This document shows positions 53,883 to 64,000 of a stretch of DNA of 64,000 nt, piece after piece. Each line of letters starts with the position of its first letter. Positions within the stretch are counted from its first letter, which is position 1. The notes beneath the pieces are model-generated. The model saw only the letters and a list, made by a program, of their open reading frames with translations, searched no databases and was not told the DNA's origin. A program made the translations under genes and the position numbers. Origin of the DNA: Thelonectria olida (Eukaryota > Ascomycota > Sordariomycetes > Hypocreales > Nectriaceae); assembly GCA_020736575.1 (NCBI GenBank), contig JAGPYM010000006.1, positions 1,798,001-1,862,000 on the forward strand, read 5' to 3'.

Positions 53883-56800
53883 ATGCCTGTCGTTACTCCA
53901 GAAAAGCTGGCTAGTCTGCAGCGGCAGTCAACCGATATCCGAAATGTATGTGAAATGGATTGAGTTGGGGGGAAATACGTTTCTGTTCACTAACGGCTTC
54001 TTAGATTTGCATCCTGGCCCACGTTGATCATGGCAAGACATCCCTTACAGATGCTCTCCTCGCCACCAACGGCATCATCTCTCCCAAATTGGCTGGCAAG
54101 ATTCGATATTTAGACTCAAGACCCGATGAACAACTTAGAGGTATCACAATGGAGTCCTCTGCCATCTCACTATTTTTCTCTATGCTCCGGAGATCCGCCC
54201 CCGAAGCTGCCCCCGAGCCCAAAGAATACCTCATCAACCTGATCGACTCCCCTGGCCACATCGATTTCAGCAGCGAGGTATCAACCGCTTCAAGACTGTG
54301 TGATGGCGCCGTGGTGTTAGTTGATGCAGTCGAAGGTGTATGCAGTCAGACCGTCACAGTCCTGCGTCAGACCTGGATTGAGAAGCTCAAGCCTCTCCTG
54401 GTCATCAACAAGATGGACAGATTGGTCACTGAACTCAAGATGACGCCCGCAGAGGCATACGTTCATCTGAGCAAATTATTAGAGCAGGTCAATGCTGTCC
54501 TAGGAAGTTTCTTCCAGGGCGAGAGAATGGAGGAAGATCTCAACTGGAGGGAGAGGATGGAGGAACGTGCCAACGCAGCAACAGCCGCCAAGGAATCAGC
54601 CGACCACATTGGCGATGCCAGCGAGCTCCAGTTTGAGGAGAGAGACGACGAGGACATTTATTTTGCTCCCGAGAAGAACAATGTCATTTTCAGCAGTGCC
54701 ATTGACGGATGGGCATTCACTTGCCGGCAATTCGCCAGCTTGTATGAGAAGAAACTAGGCATCAAGCGAGGGCTGTTGGAAAAGGTGCTTTGGGGCAACT
54801 TTTACTTGGACCCCAAGACAAAGAAGGTCCTGGGACCCAAACACCTAAAAGGCCGAAACCTGAAACCCATGTTCGTACAGCTCGTCCTCGAGCCCGTATG
54901 GACTGTTTACTCGGCCACCACTGGCGGCGACAATGGGAAAGGCGACCCAACCTTGCTGGAAAAGGTCTCCAAGTCCCTCAACATCACCATTCCACAGCAC
55001 GTTATTCGAGCTCGAGACCCAAGGTTGCTAATGACGACTGTTTTCGCCCACTGGCTACCGTTGTCAACTGCCCTGCTCGTCTCTGTTATTGAATCTCTAC
55101 CCTCCCCTCCAGCAGCTCAGGCTCAGCGTCTACCCGAGATCCTGCGAGACTCCCCTGGGTCCGACCACATTGACCAGAGTATCAAGGATGCCATGGTCTC
55201 GTTTAAACACGGCAAGACTGATCCTGTTGTCGCCTATGTCAGCAAGATGGTATCGGTACCCGAAAGCGAGTTGCCTGAGAACAAGAGGCGGCCCGGCGCA
55301 CAAATGAGTGGAGAGGAGGCTAGAGACCTGGCTCGTAAGAAGCGAGCCGAAGCTTTAAGAGCGCAAGCTGCTGTTTCCGAGAATGGGGGGCTGGATAGCA
55401 CGGCGACTGCTTTAGAATCCATCAGCATCGACGACTTTGCACCCGAGCTGGAGGAAAAGACGGCCGATCCAGAGCATCTAATCGGCTTTGCTCGGATCTA
55501 CTCTGGAACCCTGACCGTGGGCGACAAACTCTATGTCATTCCTCCCAAGTGGTCCCCAGCTGAGCCCAACGCTGCCCCGGAGCCTCAAGAGGTTACTGTG
55601 ACGGCACTTTACATGCTCATGGGAAGGAATCTGGAGTCTCTAGAGTCCGTTCCGGCCGGTGTCGTCTTCGGCATCGGAGGTCTGGAGGGAAAGATTCTCA
55701 AGTCCGGAACTCTGTGCAGCCAGCTTCCCGGCGCTGTCAATCTCGCTGGTGTCAATATGGCCGGAAAACCCATTGTCCGAGTCGCGTTGGAGCCCGTGAA
55801 TCCTGCCGATCTAGACAAGATGATCAAGGGATTGCATTTGTTGGTGCAGAGCGATCCTTGCGCAGAGTACGAGCAGTTCTCAAGCGGCGAGCACGTGTTG
55901 TTGACCGCTGGCGAGCTGCATCTTGAGCGGTGCTTGACGGATTTGAAGGAGCGATTTGCCCACTGCGATATCCAAGCCGGTGCGCCCATTGTGCCCTACC
56001 GGGAGACTATTGTCCGAGCTGAGGAGATGCGCCCTCCCGTCAACAAGGAGCTCGGCCGTGGTGTTGTCGTTGCTACTACCAGCTCTAAGCAGATCACCAT
56101 TACTCTCCGTGTCCAGCCTCTCCCAGCCAAGGTTACTGAGTTCTTGGTCAAGAACGGAGACGCCGTGAAGCAGTTGTACACAGAGAAGAAGGCTAAAGAG
56201 GAGGAAACCGAGGATGAAGAGAAGATTGACGTAGAGACCGACCGAGCCGACGTCAATGCCCTGTCTCTCGACGACTTCAAGAAGCAGCTTCAGGAGAAGC
56301 TCGAGAAAGCAAAGGGCCGAGAGACCTGGAAGGACCGAATCGACCAGATCGTCGCTTTTGGTCCTCGTAGAACAGGCCCAAACCTGTTGCTTGATGCCAC
56401 TAAAGATGGCATCTTTTCTAGGGCATTCACCGCTGCTGAGAAGTCCGACTCTGCTCCTCGCGCAGAGGAAGCACTCCATCCTACCCACCTAACTGACAAG
56501 ATCGCCTACGCCTTCCAACTTGCTGCAGCCCAAGGCCCCTGTGCAACGAACCCATCCAGGGCGTCGCCGTCTTTGTCGAGGACGTCACGCTCAACTTAGC
56601 AGAGGACGAAGCCGCCTCGGCCCGTGAGAAGCTCGGCCGCCTCACTGGTGAAATCATCAAGACGTTCCAGTCGGCCCTCCGCGCCGGCTTCCTCGACTGG
56701 TCATCCCGCCTCATGCTTGCCATGTACACCGTCGAGATCCAAGCGTCCACCGAAGTCCTCGGCCGCGTGTACGACGTGCTCACCCGCCGGCGCGGCCGCG

Positions 56801-57132
56801 TCGTTGCTGAAACCATGAAAGAGGGCACGCCCTTCTTTACTATCCAAGCGCTTCTCCCCGTCGCCGAGAGCTTTGGCTTCGCCGACGAAATGCGCAAGCG
56901 TACCAGCGGCGCCGCGCAGCCGCAGCTCATTTTCGCTGGCTTTGAGATTCTTGACGAGGATCCCTTCTGGGTGCCCTTCACCGAGGATGATTTGGAGGAT
57001 TTAGGTGAGTTGGCGGACAAGGAGAATGTGGCGAAGCGGTACATGGATGGAGTGAGACGGAAGAAGGGGTTGCTGGTTGAAGGACGAAACGTGGCTACAG
57101 ATGCAGAGAAGCAAAAGACTTTGAAGAGGTAG
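53883..57132 (+). CDS. EFL1: Elongation factor-like GTPase 1 (EFL1/Ria1), 60S maturation, with apparent 1-nt deletion
   Basis: Two exons, 53883-53945 and 54005-57132, are separated by a 59-nt intron with branch ACTAAC. The predicted protein is about 1,063 residues once one C is restored. Start MPVVTPEKLASLQRQSTDIR joins to NICILAHVDHGKTSL. G-domain motifs are P-loop AHVDHGKTS (about 26-34), DSPGHIDF (about 101) and NKMD (about 156), and RPDEQLRGITMESSA is diagnostic of EFL1. The EF2-like domains follow, including HLLVQSDPCAEYEQFSSGEH. Near residue 865 the frame breaks after LAAAQGP. The sequence then continues in another frame as CNEPIQGVAVFVEDVTLN and the EF2 domain IV/V region with YTVEIQASTEVLGRVYDVL. 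EFL1, with SBDS/Sdo1, releases eIF6/Tif6 from the pre-60S particle in the cytoplasm. The missing C is in the run 56536-56539. Confidence 0.92.
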
Positions 57133-57458
57133 AGAACCGTTCATTCCGAGGTACTTTAGGTACGTAGGTCGGTAGGTATACATTGGTAGAATCAAAAGCG
57201 CGTATAGTTAGAAATATTTCTCGCCCCTTCCCTTGCCATGCATGTTCTTTCCAGTAGCAGTCCTATTTCTTCTATGATCTTACAGTCTAATTAAGATGTG
57301 TATCCAAGGTCCTCCCCCATTGGCCCTGTCCTCTCTCCAAACATTCCTCGACAACTCTCGCCCTATTACCTCGATCTCACTCTTTTCTCCATACTCTAGC
57401 CCTATGCATCTTTCAAACAGTCATTTTTATAGTGATGGAAAATATACCAGATATTTGG
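57133..57458. other. Convergent intergenic region, no gene seen
   Basis: This short 3' flank is shared by EFL1 (+) and the F-box gene (-). It contains GTACGTAGGTCGGTAGG-like words and pyrimidine-rich sequence, with no open frame of note. Confidence 0.6.
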
Positions 57459-58635
57459 CTAGCGGATGTTCCTGGATGTCAATATGTCTCTTGGGACGTC
57501 TGTGAGTGGGCTCGTTCGGGGGCCACCATGAAAGCGCTCAAGGTTTGGATACAGCCCGAGGCAAAGCTCATATTGCAGACTCTGAACCAAGTCCCAGAAT
57601 TCCGGCAGTGGCCAACGAGCAGAATTGCAAAAATTTAGTTCCCTCAAAGATTGAGGCAAGACGAGCGGTTCCGGAGTGTCAAGCTGTTCCAGAGCGTGAG
57701 GCGGCGTGGCTGAAGCCACCAGGTACAGGTACTCTAGCTTTGAGAAGTGTTTGAGATGGTCCAAATCACCAAGTGGTAGTCGATTATGATCAATCGTGAT
57801 CGACCTCAGCTCGTCCTTCCTGACGAGCAAAGGTTCCAGAACTTTCCGGATAGCCGCCTCCGATCTGTAACCCATGTGGGTAGATATGATTGAGAAGCAT
57901 CTTAGCTGCGGCATTGCCTGGGCCAAGATGCGGATCTCGGAACTAACAAATTCCTCTTGTTCCATCTTGAGATCCAGAACAAGTTCCTGGACGGTTGCCA
58001 GAGCGTCGCCGAGAGGCTCCTCAAATCTCAGCAGGCTCGTCAAGGTTAGCTTAGCAAGTTGGGGAAGATTCTCTAGAAGCCGACGGGATTGAAAGCCGCT
58101 GAATATGCGCTGGGTATTTCTTCCCACATGCTTGAGCTTTAGCTGCCTTACGCGTGGGAAAACAAAAGCACTGGCCCAATTTGTGCTGGCATCAACAAGC
58201 ACTTCAAGCTCCTCGAGGCAGCTGGCATGCTTCATGATGGTTTCCGTGTCACAAATGGCACAGTCGGCCGACAAGCTCTTGACTGCTCTGGCAAGATGGG
58301 GATTCTCTTCAACAGCCTTGGCAAGAGCGTGATAGCGAGCGATAGGTTTATAGAGCCCAGATGTGAACGCAGCGTGGAACAGAACCGGCTGAGCAGCAGC
58401 TCTCATCGACTGTGAGGTAAGGCACAGATTCAGCAGAGTCCACGACGGCCGAGGTTGCCTTTCCGAGGGCCCCTTCCAGCCCGCGCAACAGTGGTTGCAG
58501 AAAAACTCGCAGATTTCAAGCTTGATCTCATGAGGCATCTGGGAAAGCCCCAGAGGTTCGTGCTTGACATGACTTAGTCGACTGAAAACAACATGGTCGG
58601 AGGAAGTGTCAGCGTGCTACTTACACGTCTAGCAT
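57459..58635 (-). CDS. F-box/leucine-rich-repeat-like protein
   Basis: Two exons, 58635-58625 (ATGCTAGACGT, 3 codons plus 2 nt) and 58581-57459, encode 377 residues. The 43-nt intron has a GTAAGT donor and GCTGAC branch. The N-terminal LGLSQMPHEIKLEICEFF with a following TLLNLCLTSQSMRAAAQPVL fits an F-box, which binds Skp1 in SCF ubiquitin ligases. The rest has irregular Leu-rich repeats (ENLPQLAKLTLTSLLR, LRSITIDHNRLPLGDLDHLK, FSKLEYLYL), the usual substrate-recognition part. The frame upstream of the ATG stays open to a further ATG at 58902, but that 89-residue extension has no F-box features, so the short start is preferred. Role as a substrate adaptor is from the family; the target is unknown. 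The 43-nt intron is at the lower limit of fungal intron length. Confidence 0.72.
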
Positions 58636-61498
58636 CAGAGAGGCTTCCGCAAGTGGAAGGTGAGTCTGCCATGTTTGATTCTTTGCTTTGAACAAGATGC
58701 TGAGTGAAGAGAGGTGTAAAGGGAAGCTTCCAGTCTCAGGACGTTGAGAAGTGATAAGTACCGAGATGGGAAGACGAAGATCTACTTGTCTACCTTGGGA
58801 AGACCAAGATTCGCTTGTCTGGGTTGGCAAGTAGAAGCAAATGTTTTGCGGAAGAGAATACCAAAGAGCAAGAAAGGGTTGGCGAGAGTGTTGATATAGC
58901 AATTTGGCAAGACAGTTTACAAGAAAACTTCACTATGCAGTCACCATTTGTGAGTGTCAAACTATGCGGACGGGAGCCTTCCAGCAGCCAAGTCAGTGGT
59001 TCATTAAGCTCTAAAATCTGAAAGCCAAAGTACTTACATCGGAGAGATGATTCGGCTTTTCTGTGAGGTTATTTTGGCGAGTGACTAGCAGGGCAGCATA
59101 TTCTCGGCCGATTTTCATGGCTTACTGCAGCAAGCAATGGAAGCGCAGATATCAGATGGTCGAGGGTGGTAAGAGTCGTCATCTGGAAGACTACGAGCAT
59201 CGTGGTTCCTAGGTTCCTGGCTGTAATCATCGTCTCGCGTAACAAGGTGTCGATAACCAGGCAGCAGAATCTTACCAGGACGTCATAGTCTTGTGGAATG
59301 CGCGAGGAACTTGTAGGACGAGCTTGATACCTCAGGTAGGCTATAGGGCCGATGGAGAAATGGCCAGGCACCTAGAAATCAAGAGAGTACATATGTTACC
59401 ATTCTATCACGTGTCCAGCCACAGGTGCATCTCTTCTCGTAAGGCAAGGTAGTAAGTACCCTTCTGGTGTCAACTGCCTTCTCTCTGCCCCTCTAAGTTA
59501 AGGTGCAACTGGGGAAAAACGAAATGGAGACCAACCCCCAAAGTCCTTTGGATGAGGAACTCTTCCTCCCAAACTATCAGTGACTGCAAAGAAGAAAAAG
59601 GAATCCACATGTCCAAGGTGAGTCATGTAGTGCAACCTCCGTGTCGATGCATCACTCTCGGATGTTGTGTTGGCAGAGCTCATAGAGGCAAGGCGCCTTC
59701 GGAGGCCTTGATCCTTGATGCAATCCAGGTTTCGAACTTGCCGCCCATCAATCACGCCCTTCTCGTAAGGGAAAACGGGGGCAAGCAAACCGAGACTGTT
59801 TGCACATTGATTACGCAAACAGCTCCCTTCGAAGCCGCGATCCATCCATCATCCGTCCCTCCCATCCCAAGACCGACCAACCAACATGTCGACAAGCAAA
59901 CATGCTGCGCCGTGGGCGGGTAACTTCTAGGCGTTGGAGGTAGGCAGTCTGCTGGGTTCAGCTTCAACGGCATGCGCTGTCTTTTAACATGTCGGACTCG
60001 CCAAGAAATGGACTGTGTGCCATGACGGTAGACGGCCGATCGATGCCATAAGCGAGCAGGAATGAAAGCTTGCTTCCTTTCCGCCATGGAGTCAAGTCAG
60101 GGGAAAACTCTCAGAGTCACATCGTCCCTGTCGTTGATCCAGAAAAGATATGCGGCCCTAAAAAAGCCCGGAAATGCCCCCCCTGTCCCCAAATATTTGC
60201 TCACTGATCATCAGTGACTACGACTGTGGGCAGCAAACAGCCCGAGCGGCGGAGCCCCGAGTCACGGCAAATCCTCACTCACCTGAGTAAGGGTCAGGAT
60301 GTGTCCAGTGCAGTACAGTGAGGAGAAGAGCAAACCGCCCTGATGGGACCTTAGGCGTCTCACCATGCCCCGTCAATCCCTCGCGGAGAAGCACCTCGCC
60401 GAAAGCTTGGATCCCTCTGCTACCTGTCATGTTATCTTTCTTGTGCTCAGATGTGGCTCCGAAGTTCGAGATTCAAACGGCAGGGACTCAAAAGGGCCGT
60501 ACGAACAATATGCGTCTAGTTTGCTCCAAGAACCAATTAATTACGACGTAACTAACGAGTAGTCAGTCAAGACAGGTCTAGTCCGTCACCTGTCTGACCA
60601 AGACGTTGGTAAGTTCGTTGGAAGGGCGCCGCCACACGCGTGGAAGAACTCTCCGTGAGTGTCAAAACCCCGAGTTGTCCGGGCATTCAGACCCTTGGAG
60701 TCTTGCTTTGCTTGATTGGCGCCATGTTTCTGCTTGGCAAGGTCCAAAATGGCCTCGTTATCTCGACTGAGCCCTGGCCGTTTCGACCTGAAGTCACCGT
60801 TCCTGGGTCTAACCCGTCTACATCTTCCGGCAAGTTTCTAGCAGCCGATGGGGAGGGGGGGCTGAAGAAAGAGTCCGAGAAGATATTGATGCCAAGCAGT
60901 GAGCAGCTACCAAGTAATCAGCCCATGGACCCCTGAGGACCCCGGTCCTAGCCCGTCGGCAGCTAGGGAATGTGGCCCGGCCGCTATGGTTTGCCTCTGG
61001 ACCCTGCCTCGAAACAGCCGGATCCCTGAGGCCTTGCTGCTTCTGGGAGACCATGTGCGGGGAGCGTTACGGCCGGCCTGTTCGTCTAGCCCCACGACTC
61101 CACGACGAGTGTGTGCCCTGGTTCCATTGCTGTCGTCACGGATTGCTTGCTTGCAGAAGCGTCGTCCACCAAGAGATGAGAAACTAGACGGCTAGTTGAC
61201 GCAAGAAGCCGGGTTCAATCCTTGCGTCGACATGGGGACATTGCTTGACAAGTCTGGTAAAGACCCGAAAACATGTGGCCCAAGTTTCCTCCCTGTAAGC
61301 GAGCTGAACCACCGCCGAGAGAAGCTTTCCTATGTGCCATATGTATGTATATCTAGTATTTCCCACCCGTCCTGCCCTGCTCCGGGGTGATCCACCGTGT
61401 TGGAGTTTTCTTCCTCTTGCTCGTGTGCGTTTCGTTTCGTTGCCCTGGTGGTTCGTGTCGTCTGCGTCTCACAGAAATCCCACGCACCATACCCAGCC
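58636..61498. other. Divergent intergenic region, 2.9 kb, no supported gene
   Basis: This lies between the F-box gene (-) and the receptor gene (+). It includes a hairpin at 61195-61231. A 98-codon plus-strand frame at 60640-60936 has a single hydrophobic stretch (LGVLLCLIGAMFLLG) but no other support. Frames at 59552-59923 and 60899-61195 also lack motifs. The T-rich and pyrimidine-rich stretch at about 61370-61440 probably forms the receptor promoter. Confidence 0.5.
61195..61231. repeat. 11-bp inverted repeat (hairpin) with 15-nt loop
   Basis: GTTGACGCAAG (61195-61205) can pair with CTTGCGTCGAC (61221-61231) with one G-U pair. The loop contains GGGTTCAATC, similar to a tRNA T-loop, but no tRNA cloverleaf surrounds it. 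It lies 268 bases before the receptor start codon, in the presumed promoter or leader. Confidence 0.75.
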
Positions 61499-63026
61499 AT
61501 GTCTTCTTCGAACATGACTGCCGAGGAGCAGGCTGCTGCTATGGCCAAGGCCATGGCCGCCTTGAGGGCCTTCAACATCGAGGCCTTTACGCTGCTGGCC
61601 ATTGCCTTGTTGATTACCTTCTTGAGGTGTTGCGTTCGGATTCGCACAGTTGGATTCAAGAATCTCTGGGCGGATGACTATTTGGTCGTCGTGGCTGCCG
61701 TGAGCTTTCCCATCCCTTCTTATTGTCATGGTATTAGTGCTGACTGGATGCCAAGATTGCCTACTCGGTGGAAACCGGCCTGGCATACTCGGTGGGAAAC
61801 ATTGCTCATGGTCTGGCCAACAACTCCATGACGCCTGCAGAGCGGGCGGCTCTGGATCCTAACAGCGAGGAATACTCGTTGAGGCAAGTCTATCGCAGCC
61901 GACTGTCGTCTCTGGGGGATCGTATACTGACTGCTGAGACAGAGTGCTCGGCTGCAAGATTCAGCTGGCCGGCTGGTCCACCTACTCGTTCCTACTATGG
62001 GTGCTCAAGGCATGCATGTGCACCTTCTATTACCGTTTGACCAAGGACTTGGAGGGCTACCGAAGGAAGATTTACGTGGGCTTTGGCTTGATCATCGCGA
62101 GCTGGGTCGCCGTTCAGCTCAACATCCTCTTGAGCTGCCGGCCCAACTTCACCATGTGGTGGCAGATCAACCCGGATCCCGGCCCATACTGCCAACCGGC
62201 CATTTCCCCCGCCATCGTCTGGACTGGTCTCGCCTTGAATGTCGCAACGGATCTCTACCTCATCATGATCCCTATGCCTATGCTGTGGAAGGCTGCCATG
62301 CCCTTGATGCAAAAGTGCTGGCTCATTGCTCTCTTCAGCTGCGGACTCTTCGTCACCATGGCTGCCATCCTCCGAGTCGTCCTTCTTATGATGGTATGTT
62401 AGAGCTCCGATATGCCCCACGTCCACATACGCACAGGTTGTTCGTTCAATACTGACATCAACTAGGATCCTGTAAACGGCGCCATGCTTGCCGGCTCTTG
62501 GGCAGTCCGCGAAACCTTCACAGCCGTCGTCACCACCAACATCCCCATGCTCTTCCCGACCTTCAAAAAAGCCGTCGCCCCCATCGTGTCGCGCGTGGGC
62601 TCGTCACTGGGCTTCTCTCGAAACAGCAAATCGGGCGGCCGCACAGAATCAAAGCTCTCAAAGATGACCATCGACACGTGGAGGCGCAAGGGCAGTCGCC
62701 GGGGCTCGATCCCTCTCCAGGGAAACCATATGTCGGGTGAGAGAGGGAGCGACAACGACAGCGAGACGTTCATTGTCGACCTCCCTGAGCTGACCAAGGA
62801 CGGTCGATCCCACAGCAGCCAGCCCGACAAGGGCATTCAACGACAAGTCGAGGTGTCGGTCTTCGAGATGAACAAGGACAGCCAGGGCGACGACGGGGCA
62901 TACACACACAATGGAAACTACACGACGACCTGGTCGGGTTCCACGAGGCAGGGGTCAAGACAAGCGTCACAGTCCGAGTTCTATCTTTCACACATCCACC
63001 AGGACGGCTACCAACATAATCGATGA
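61499..63026 (+). CDS. Fungal rhodopsin-like seven-helix membrane protein (putative PTH11-type receptor)
   Basis: Four exons, 61499-61699, 61756-61883, 61943-62393 and 62466-63026, encode 446 residues. Introns are 56, 59 and 72 nt, with branch points GCTGAC, ACTGAC and ACTGAC. Intron 2 starts GCAAGT, a GC-AG intron. The first helix is about 28-50, followed by the family's WADDYLVVVAA. Further helices include LAGWSTYSFLLWVLKACM, VGFGLIIASWVAVQLNILL, AIVWTGLALNVATDLYLIM, LIALFSCGLFVTMAAILR and the segment after the last intron. The motif LLSCRPNFTMWW then PGPYC is diagnostic of the fungal rhodopsin domain family. The C-terminal 150 residues are cytosolic, Ser/Gly-rich and rich in putative phosphorylation sites. 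A plasma-membrane sensor is inferred; the ligand is unknown. No CFEM domain is present. Confidence 0.87.
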
Positions 63027-64000
63027 GCACTCACGGCTCCGTGTACCATCCACGACGCAGATTCCCTCCCTACCCATCTACACGTGCAAACAGTTGCCGT
63101 GCTCCTTTGTGCGAGTCGGGGGGGTCCTTTCTTTCCTATGGCGAACTAAATGTAAAATAGATACAAGAGCATACAGTACTCTTTCTTCGGTACGAGAGGC
63201 ACACTTTTTTCTTTTCTTTTTTTCAGGACGAAGACATTAGAATCGATACCAGGTTGGGCCAGGAACATTCACATGGCATTGGGGGTTTCACAGGGCGGTT
63301 TCTCTAATCATGATATTTAGTTGAATCAACTATCAAACAGAAAGAATAGAACATGATCATCTCATTCTTCGAGGACAGACCCATGTTGTCGAGCCTTTCC
63401 CTCACTCTTCCTGTCTACGTACCTGGTTAGTGGTTGAAAACACTACGTAAGGTTCTTGGAGGGACATTCTGGCTTTTCTTCTAACTAATTGTTGGGGATT
63501 CTCACCGCCAAACTGACGACCCCTGGTGATGCATGAAGAAAGTAGGATACCGTTGGCCTCACGCAAGGGAGATGACTCCTTGCATTCGACTGAATCGGTG
63601 AACCACATGATACCAAAGTGTCTCAGCTGGGTGAAATCAGAAAACGTCATGGGGTCGACAGACATGCTCGGGCCGGAAGAACTTGAGCACCCTCTGGATA
63701 AAGTTGCTGGCTGCATAGACTATCCGTGAGAGGCCATGGCTTGCAACATCAACAAAGCTAAACCTTAGCTGTGGCACCTGTCAACGTAACGGCAAGTGGC
63801 TGGGCGGAATAGGAGGAAACTAGGGCGCATCGTTCAGAGTAATTGGATCCCTTGGATATTTTCAACTCTCGTATTAGGTAACATCTGGTCACCCTGCTCC
63901 AACATCTGCTGTGGCGCTTCAGCTAAAGTCTGACCCAAGATTGATACCATTCACGGAAACTATAGGGTAATTAATTAATCGGGCTGCCAAGGAGAAAGGC
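63027..64000. other. Intergenic region at right window edge, no gene seen
   Basis: This is the 3' flank of the receptor gene. It has T-runs at about 63204-63224 and short frames on both strands (63402-63716 minus, 63526-63729 plus) with no motif. A gene may begin beyond the window. Confidence 0.55.

Noticed and set aside
60640..60936. 98-codon frame with one hydrophobic stretch
   Set aside because: A single possible membrane helix in an otherwise featureless frame is weak evidence; kept only as a note.
1..64000. Transposon, RIP-mutated repeat or gene cluster for secondary metabolism
   Set aside because: No transposase, reverse transcriptase, terminal repeats, AT-rich mutated blocks or PKS/NRPS/terpene core gene was seen.

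Overview
The window is nuclear DNA of a filamentous ascomycete, most likely a sordariomycete and perhaps Hypocreales. The evidence is three-fold. Introns are short (43-119 nt, one exception) with GT..AG ends and RCTRAC-type branch points. The gene families are typical of Pezizomycotina: FMP27 lipid-transfer protein, DUF6604, fungal rhodopsin-like receptor, HAM1-like protein. Promoters carry short ACCTAGGTA-like words. The species cannot be named from sequence alone. I saw no transposon, CRISPR array, rRNA, convincing tRNA or secondary-metabolite cluster.

Layout. Left part (1-19.8 kb): a truncated HSL-type esterase (-), a HAM1-like protein (+, 4.68-7.29 kb), a membrane-anchored alpha/beta hydrolase with five exons (-, 8.07-9.46 kb), a DUF6604 protein (+, 10.9-13.4 kb) and a Ser/Pro-rich protein of unknown function (+, 18.0-19.8 kb). 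Middle (22.9-46.6 kb): the single-exon 2,994-residue FMP27 bridge-like lipid-transfer protein (-), a small Tim17-like membrane protein (-), an eIF4B-like RNA-binding translation factor with seven exons (+), a Nudix hydrolase (-), a Golgi pH regulator/GPR89 homologue (-), a disordered protein with a Cys-rich CaaX tail (-) and a universal stress protein (-). Right part (51.6-63.0 kb): eIF3 subunit L (-) and the ribosome-maturation GTPase EFL1 (+), divergently transcribed, then an F-box/LRR-like protein (-) and a fungal seven-helix rhodopsin-like receptor (+). Large gene-free stretches (0.9-4.7, 13.4-18.0, 19.8-22.9, 46.6-51.6 and 58.6-61.5 kb) show only pyrimidine-rich and simple-repeat sequence.

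Most genes are independent housekeeping or signalling genes. Three act in translation or ribosome biogenesis (eIF4B-like, eIF3L, EFL1). Several act at membranes: FMP27 at contact sites, GPHR in the Golgi, the receptor probably at the cell surface, and the CaaX protein probably by lipid anchor.

Most notable observations: (i) the universal stress protein and the CaaX ORF lie in the same frame, separated only by one stop codon and one sense codon, which suggests readthrough, reinitiation or a recent split; (ii) three conserved genes each have a one-base indel in a C/G run, which looks like consensus error but deserves a check; (iii) the universal stress protein gene has a 1.03-kb intron that contains alternative in-frame starts; (iv) the eIF4B-like gene has a 4-nt first coding exon and a 6-nt microexon; (v) the receptor gene has a GC-AG intron.
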